Assembly: GCA_932294295.1 (NCBI GenBank)
Contig: OW028573.1
Span: 1,064,001-1,128,000 of the forward strand
From: Alitta virens
Lineage: Eukaryota > Annelida > Polychaeta > Phyllodocida > Nereididae
Length of the DNA stretch: 64,000 nt
Direction of reading: 5' to 3'
Below are positions 59,225-64,000 of this stretch, one piece after another. Positions within the stretch are counted from its first letter, which is position 1. Every line of letters begins with the position of its first letter. A model generated the notes under the pieces. It searched no databases, had not been told where the DNA came from, and saw only the letters and a list, made by a program, of their open reading frames with translations. A program made the translations under genes and the position numbers.

Positions 59225-62072
59225 TAGTTTTCTTATAATACCGGTGCACTGCTCTACTAAGAGAGGAAATACACAATGTATCACATATTATAATGTACTT
59301 AGCTGGACGCAGGACACAGGAGGCTATACCAGAATGTATTGGGTGAGCAGTTTTGCGGATTCTGCCATTTCGCATATCACATTAGGATATGTGCGATGCA
59401 GTAACACTCAATTTGTTGCTGCTGCAGTTATGTGATGGGGATGCGGAGGCAATTTGGTTGGAATGCATAAAGTGCCCTCGTGAGAGAGGCTTACAAATGC
59501 TCTCCTGGCTGATCTTGACAGGTTTTTGGCCACATTATCTACTTCATGACGGAGTGTTATTGTTGTTAAAATTATGTAAATCACTGAAAATTCCTTGATT
59601 AGAAAATTAGCAGGACGTATGAGAATAGATGGGATGTTCAACAGCTGATAGCTGGCAGCTGAACTGCTTCAATTGTTAGCCAAGGCTGTTGTGAGAAACA
59701 GGGTTCAAGAAATAATCGTTAGTTGCAGCTGCTTGGCTGTCCAGTTGGCTGTACAGAAGGCCAGGTGGCGTATTTACTGGCATTTTGTTCCTTCAGCTCA
59801 TTTGGGAAATGATTTATGGCGCATATTTCCATCCTATTATCTATTGACAGACAGTTGAAGGACAGCTGACAGTCAGTGACATCTAAACAAAATGGGATGT
59901 ATTTGCCATTACTCTTAGACTTTGTACACAAAGCATTTGAAATATTCCTTCTTGGAGTACGTACAACACAAAAGCATGAACATTTGACATGGCTTCTCTA
60001 TAATTGCATTTCTGTATTATCAATAAGTATTCTTTTCCATAACTTCTTACATACACATTCTCATATAAACGGTCTTTATCTTACAAAGAATCCTTGAGTA
60101 AAGTTAATTTTATTGCGCAACGATCAATTCAAATACTGAGAATTAACTTTTCTTTTAAGTTAAAACAAACAAAAAAATGAGATGGTTTTAATACAGCACT
60201 TGGTGCATCTCAACCACAAGCTTACCCAAATGACATGAGTGACCTCATCTCAAAGACGATCAATGTGACCTTGAATGTTGCATGTTGCAAGGTCAATCAT
60301 GAACACGTGCACTCTGCCCCAGTTTGCCACATGCATCATGCAGGTGGTTGGCTGAGTGATTCTCTGTGTTTCATGATTGGCGAAATTATTTCCCAAGCCA
60401 GATCATGACACACAAGGCTCAACTTTTGTGTGGTTTAGAAGCATGACCTGAATAATTAAAAAAGCATGTGCTATTTGAAATTAATTTTGGCTGCTCGGAT
60501 TATGGCAAATGTGTACATGTTGTGCAGAGGTATCCCCCAAGCTGCAGGAGTTGTACCAGTTCTGGTATTGGCCACTAAAACAACTTCTGCACACATTACA
60601 TTACTGACAAACAAGGGTATCATAGCTTACTTTCCAATCTTCATACATTTTATAATGGGAAAAATTCCACGAACCTCTATCCTAACTTTGTCTCACATAT
60701 TTATATGAACCATAAAATATAGATGCACTTGACTAATGAAAAGCTTTAGAATATTGAAACTCCAGTAACAATAGCCCACAATATAGTGGCCTTAAAATGA
60801 CCTGGGCTATTGATCAAACTTGATAGATGGCCTTCTAATTGACCACAAGAGCCTGTGCGAAGGTCAGTCAGGCGACTTTGGTCTAAATTAAATTTGCCAA
60901 TAATATCTGCTTGGTTGCTTGTTTGCTGGCTTGCTTTGATGCTGAATTTTTCTTCTTAAGTTCTATTCTACTGGACCTAGAAGCTTACTTCTTTATCTTA
61001 ACAACAAATCAGTTGGAACCTGGATGATGTGTAAGTTATGATAGAGAAGTTCTGTTATTTTTGGTTGTCTGTAAACAACTATTCATCCCAATTTACCACT
61101 CTTCTTTACTTACTTTATATACCGTAATAAGCTTAGCTGGCTTTTAGGCTCTGCTTTCCATAGTAAAGTCTTCGGCTGATACCCATTTGCAAGTTTATTG
61201 GTGCATTTCCCTGGCTTTTACTGTGTCAACTTAACCCAAGGCAATGAATGCAATATTTAATAATGAGAGCTGAATACAGATTTGGAATTTATAGAAACAT
61301 GGATGTAAGCAATATTGTCTAACAGATCTTGGTTTTCACTTCGTTGCCACATTTTTCTCTTGGGTGAAAACACCTGCACTGGAAATTGTTCATTCTCAAA
61401 AACCCCGGATCAATAGGAACTTCTTTCTGATTGTGAATGAGGTCGGATGGAGATGGACCAGGATGCTGCTTTAGAAACAATCAAAGCAATTCAAAAGGTA
61501 CTCTTGCACATTGGAAATGCCATCGTCCTCAAACTGGGTCACGTGTGACACTGCCATTCTGACATTGCTTTACTTGAATTTTGCCTAAAATTGCACAGCC
61601 TTTCATGTAATGCACCCATGTGTAATTGAGAATGTCAAAATATTTCTTCCCCTGTTTTAAACTTTGTGCCATTCCAGCATTCCAGTGTGTCATCAAATTT
61701 TCATATTTCAGCTTAACGGATAAGATTTGGGAGAAGAACCAAGTTAATGTAAATTTTGTTAGACACCCAAACCTTTCTATACTTAAGCTATTATATATTC
61801 CAGATGTTTACAACATATACGGTGTGGACACGAATGTACTCTTGATTTGGAGCGCCCTCTTACAAAGGTGTTCTCAAAGCTATCCCTTATAACCAATGTG
61901 CACTGTGTGTACATAGCAGGTCAAAAGTTTAGCTTCCTGATAGCTCATGTGGAGTATAAAGCATGTGCAATGGCATTTATGATAACGTGATGAATGATTT
62001 GGACTTATAGTTAGATCCACCAAGAGACTACATCAGCTGGTGATGCATCTTATGTAGGCCTCTCACCAAAAA
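59225..62072. other. Noncoding sequence
   Basis: No well-supported exon. A 17-codon frame at about 61448-61498 (ATG in fair context, ends AAG followed by gtactc) is exon-like but its donor is weak. Frames at 59175-60097 and 60466-60708 have no splice support. Confidence 0.4.
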
Positions 62073-62244
62073 GTATTATAAGAAGACCCAATGGTTATAT
62101 GGTATATTTTTATATTCCCCACGAGTGGACAGATTGGCCAGGATTCACGAGTGGCGTTAGCCACGAGTGAAGTCTGAAGCCAATCTGTCCACAAGTGAGG
62201 GAATATAAAAATATAACACATATCCACTTGGGTCTTATTTATAC
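62073..62244. repeat. 172-bp imperfect hairpin
   Basis: Left arm starts GTATTATAAGAAGACCCA and right arm ends TTGGGTCTTATTTATAC. Arms pair with mismatches through ATATTTTTATATTCCC, GTGGACAGATTGGC and CACGAGTGG, leaving a very short centre near 62155. Likely a foldback MITE. Confidence 0.75.
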
Positions 62245-62928
62245 CCCACAATTTTCACTTTTAGTTGAGCTGCCTGGCTATGCATTCATGTAGTATAGAA
62301 AAGATTCATGAATATCAATTTTTGCTATTGACCAATCAGAGCATTGCATAACTGTCAACAACGTCATCACCTCAAAACTTTCTGGGACATTTTGAGGTTA
62401 ATAAAAAAATTTACGAATGATATTTACAAACCAGTTGTTAAATATTTCTTGTCAGAATTGTTTTTCATACTAGATTTGGACAGAAAATGATTTATTGTTC
62501 CGTATTATTCGATTGTATTACCGAAGCGATGACGCTCCCGTGACGTTGCCCATAGCAACACAGCCACACAATGGCTTGAATCTGTGGACTGAACAGACCA
62601 TTGACTTTCTGTTACGTTTTTTTGTCCTAGAAGCGTTAATTCTTGTCCGATTTCAAAAATTCTAACCTTTTTAGAGAGCTGACAATTTTATCTTTTGAAT
62701 AGTAGTAAAATTGTGACTCCGAATATTGTTTTAAAGCGGCGGCATTAGTTTAAACGGCGAAGCGCTTAGCTGCAAAAAGTGATTTTTTGTCATTGGCCTG
62801 CCATACATAGAAGTATGTGGTATACATTTCCCATCCTTGTAAGGTAAGCCATGTAGTATACACATGTATACCACATAGGCTATACCACATGGCTTTTCTA
62901 TGTGGTATACAACTGATTGTGGGGTATA
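62240..62928. mobile_element. Segment bounded by 13-bp inverted repeats
   Basis: TATACCCCACAAT at 62240-62252 and its exact inverse ATTGTGGGGTATA at 62916-62928 enclose 689 bp. The right end also carries nested TATGTGGTATAC/GTATACCACATA palindromes (62814-62910). No transposase. The interior has CCAAT at 62332-62336 and an RFX X-box, so it may be a MITE carrying promoter-like sequence or a host promoter that happens to lie between repeats. Confidence 0.45.
62545..62559. promoter_or_regulatory. RFX X-box with adjacent CRE-like site
   Basis: GTTGCC-CAT-AGCAAC fits the X-box consensus GTNRCC N(0-3) RGYAAC exactly. It directly follows GTGACG (62540-62545), half of a CRE-like site. RFX factors drive ciliary genes in animals; no such gene is identified here. 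Confidence 0.4.
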
Positions 62929-64000
62929 GGATAATAATAGTGTGAATGATGCATGATAATCTTTAGCCTTACTTCAGGGTGTTATTCTTGCTTGTTTCTG
63001 TGTCTCCCATCAAGGGCGTGGAGCATTGACAAGGTCATTTGGAGGTCAGTTGAGGTGGCACTTGAAGCAAGACAGGAAAATGCTGGGGTGGTCCTCCCTG
63101 TCATGACTTGATGAGTGGGCCTTTTGCTTGAAGAGTAATTTTACTATAATGTTATTATCACTCACAGCTGCCTCATCCTGTCCTGGTAGATGAGGTTTGT
63201 GTATGTAGGGGGCAATGTTACATTGGTCCCACAATGACGATATTTTGCTAAAACAACTTATAAATAACTATGCTATTAGCTATATTCTCACAAATGAATT
63301 GCTAAACTTAGTGTAGATTTCAGATTTAAATGAATCTGACAGATGATTGATTAAGTATCTTTGTGTCGGTAATTGTTATGGTTTAAGGTAATTGATATAA
63401 ACATGATGTATTTAAGCAGATCATTCATACTTAAATATGTTAATGTACACCATACAACTAGTATAAGACTAGCCGAAACTTATTTCATAGTTTCCAAAAC
63501 AATTAGCAACATATTCTGATAAGACAAGAATGAAAAAAGATACATTTGTCTACCTCTCATACATCTCTGACCACAAAGTTCAAATATCTCATCAAGATGA
63601 CCAGTTGACCACGATGACCAGTTGACCACGATCAGGAACTTCATGAAAACCTGATGCTGGCGACATCATGTACCGGTTGTTCCAGACAGCAATCTAGATT
63701 ATCGCAGTTTATGCATTTTTATGTACTTTTTATTATCTGACGCCAGTGATACTGCAGGTCTGCAGGTATACCACGGCTTGCATGAGCTACGAAATAATTT
63801 GTAGGCTATAACATTTGTCAGGACACATTCCCCAATGTTTCTGTTAAATGGTGTAAGTACAAAAACAAGCAATAAATTATAATTGCATATTTACTAAATT
63901 TTCCATAATTTCCAATGCGTTCACACCACATATTTCCCACAAGTCCAAGAGGAAGTAATTATTGTCGACCAACAACAATTGCATGTTAAAGCATGTAATC
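62929..64000. other. Noncoding sequence
   Basis: No exon is supported. Contains the 17-bp duplication at 63596. Confidence 0.5.
63596..63629. repeat. 17-bp tandem duplication
   Basis: GATGACCAGTTGACCAC occurs twice in direct succession, identical. Confidence 0.9.

Noticed and set aside
61448..61498. 17-codon frame ending in AAG before a GT
   Set aside because: The donor (gtactc) is far from consensus and the frame is too short to stand alone.
62332..62559. MHC class II-like X-Y promoter module
   Set aside because: The CCAAT and X-box are about 210 bp apart, far more than the fixed short X-Y spacing of that module.

Overview
The window is eukaryotic nuclear DNA, almost certainly from an invertebrate animal and probably a marine one. 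Reasons: no dense ORFs or operons, AT-rich intergenic/intronic sequence, a tRNA-derived SINE family with Pol III A and B boxes, 5'-truncated LINEs (one with a 7-bp target-site duplication), several MITE families with TA-flanked inverted repeats, micro- and minisatellites, and candidate exons with consensus splice sites. No gene allows a firm phylum call; a hemichordate, echinoderm, cephalochordate or lophotrochozoan would all fit.

Layout. 1-14 kb: mostly unique noncoding sequence with a full-length SINE (1111-1420), promoter-like clusters near 321-626 and 6830-6925, a candidate minus-strand first coding exon (3819-3905) with a CRE upstream, simple repeats and one TA-type MITE copy (11131-11510). 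13.9-16.1 kb: an unusual inverted-repeat region built from a TCGTGGTGCGAA motif, then a 5'-truncated LINE with one stop codon in its reverse-transcriptase frame. 16-34 kb: noncoding sequence with a palindromic MITE, a 13-bp minisatellite, MITE copies, an E-box cluster and a MITE carrying three identical 95-bp tandem copies. 34-43 kb: noncoding sequence with conserved-element-like blocks and a candidate signal-peptide exon (40692-40796, plus strand). 43.6-54.4 kb: the most structured region, a tandem array of a 2.36-kb unit (three copies plus a displaced partial fourth) with internal 460-bp sub-repeats and a long hairpin; the second copy was split by a younger LINE. 54-64 kb: noncoding sequence with two more SINE copies, a second palindromic MITE, and a 172-bp imperfect hairpin next to a segment bounded by 13-bp inverted repeats.

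Only two short exons are proposed as host protein-coding sequence, both from splice sites and reading frame alone. The two clear protein-coding relics are LINE reverse transcriptases. No defence system, gene cluster or other multi-gene system is visible. The strongest candidates for something undescribed are the 2.36-kb array and the TCGTGGTGCGAA foldback region; both look like repeat biology rather than a cellular pathway.
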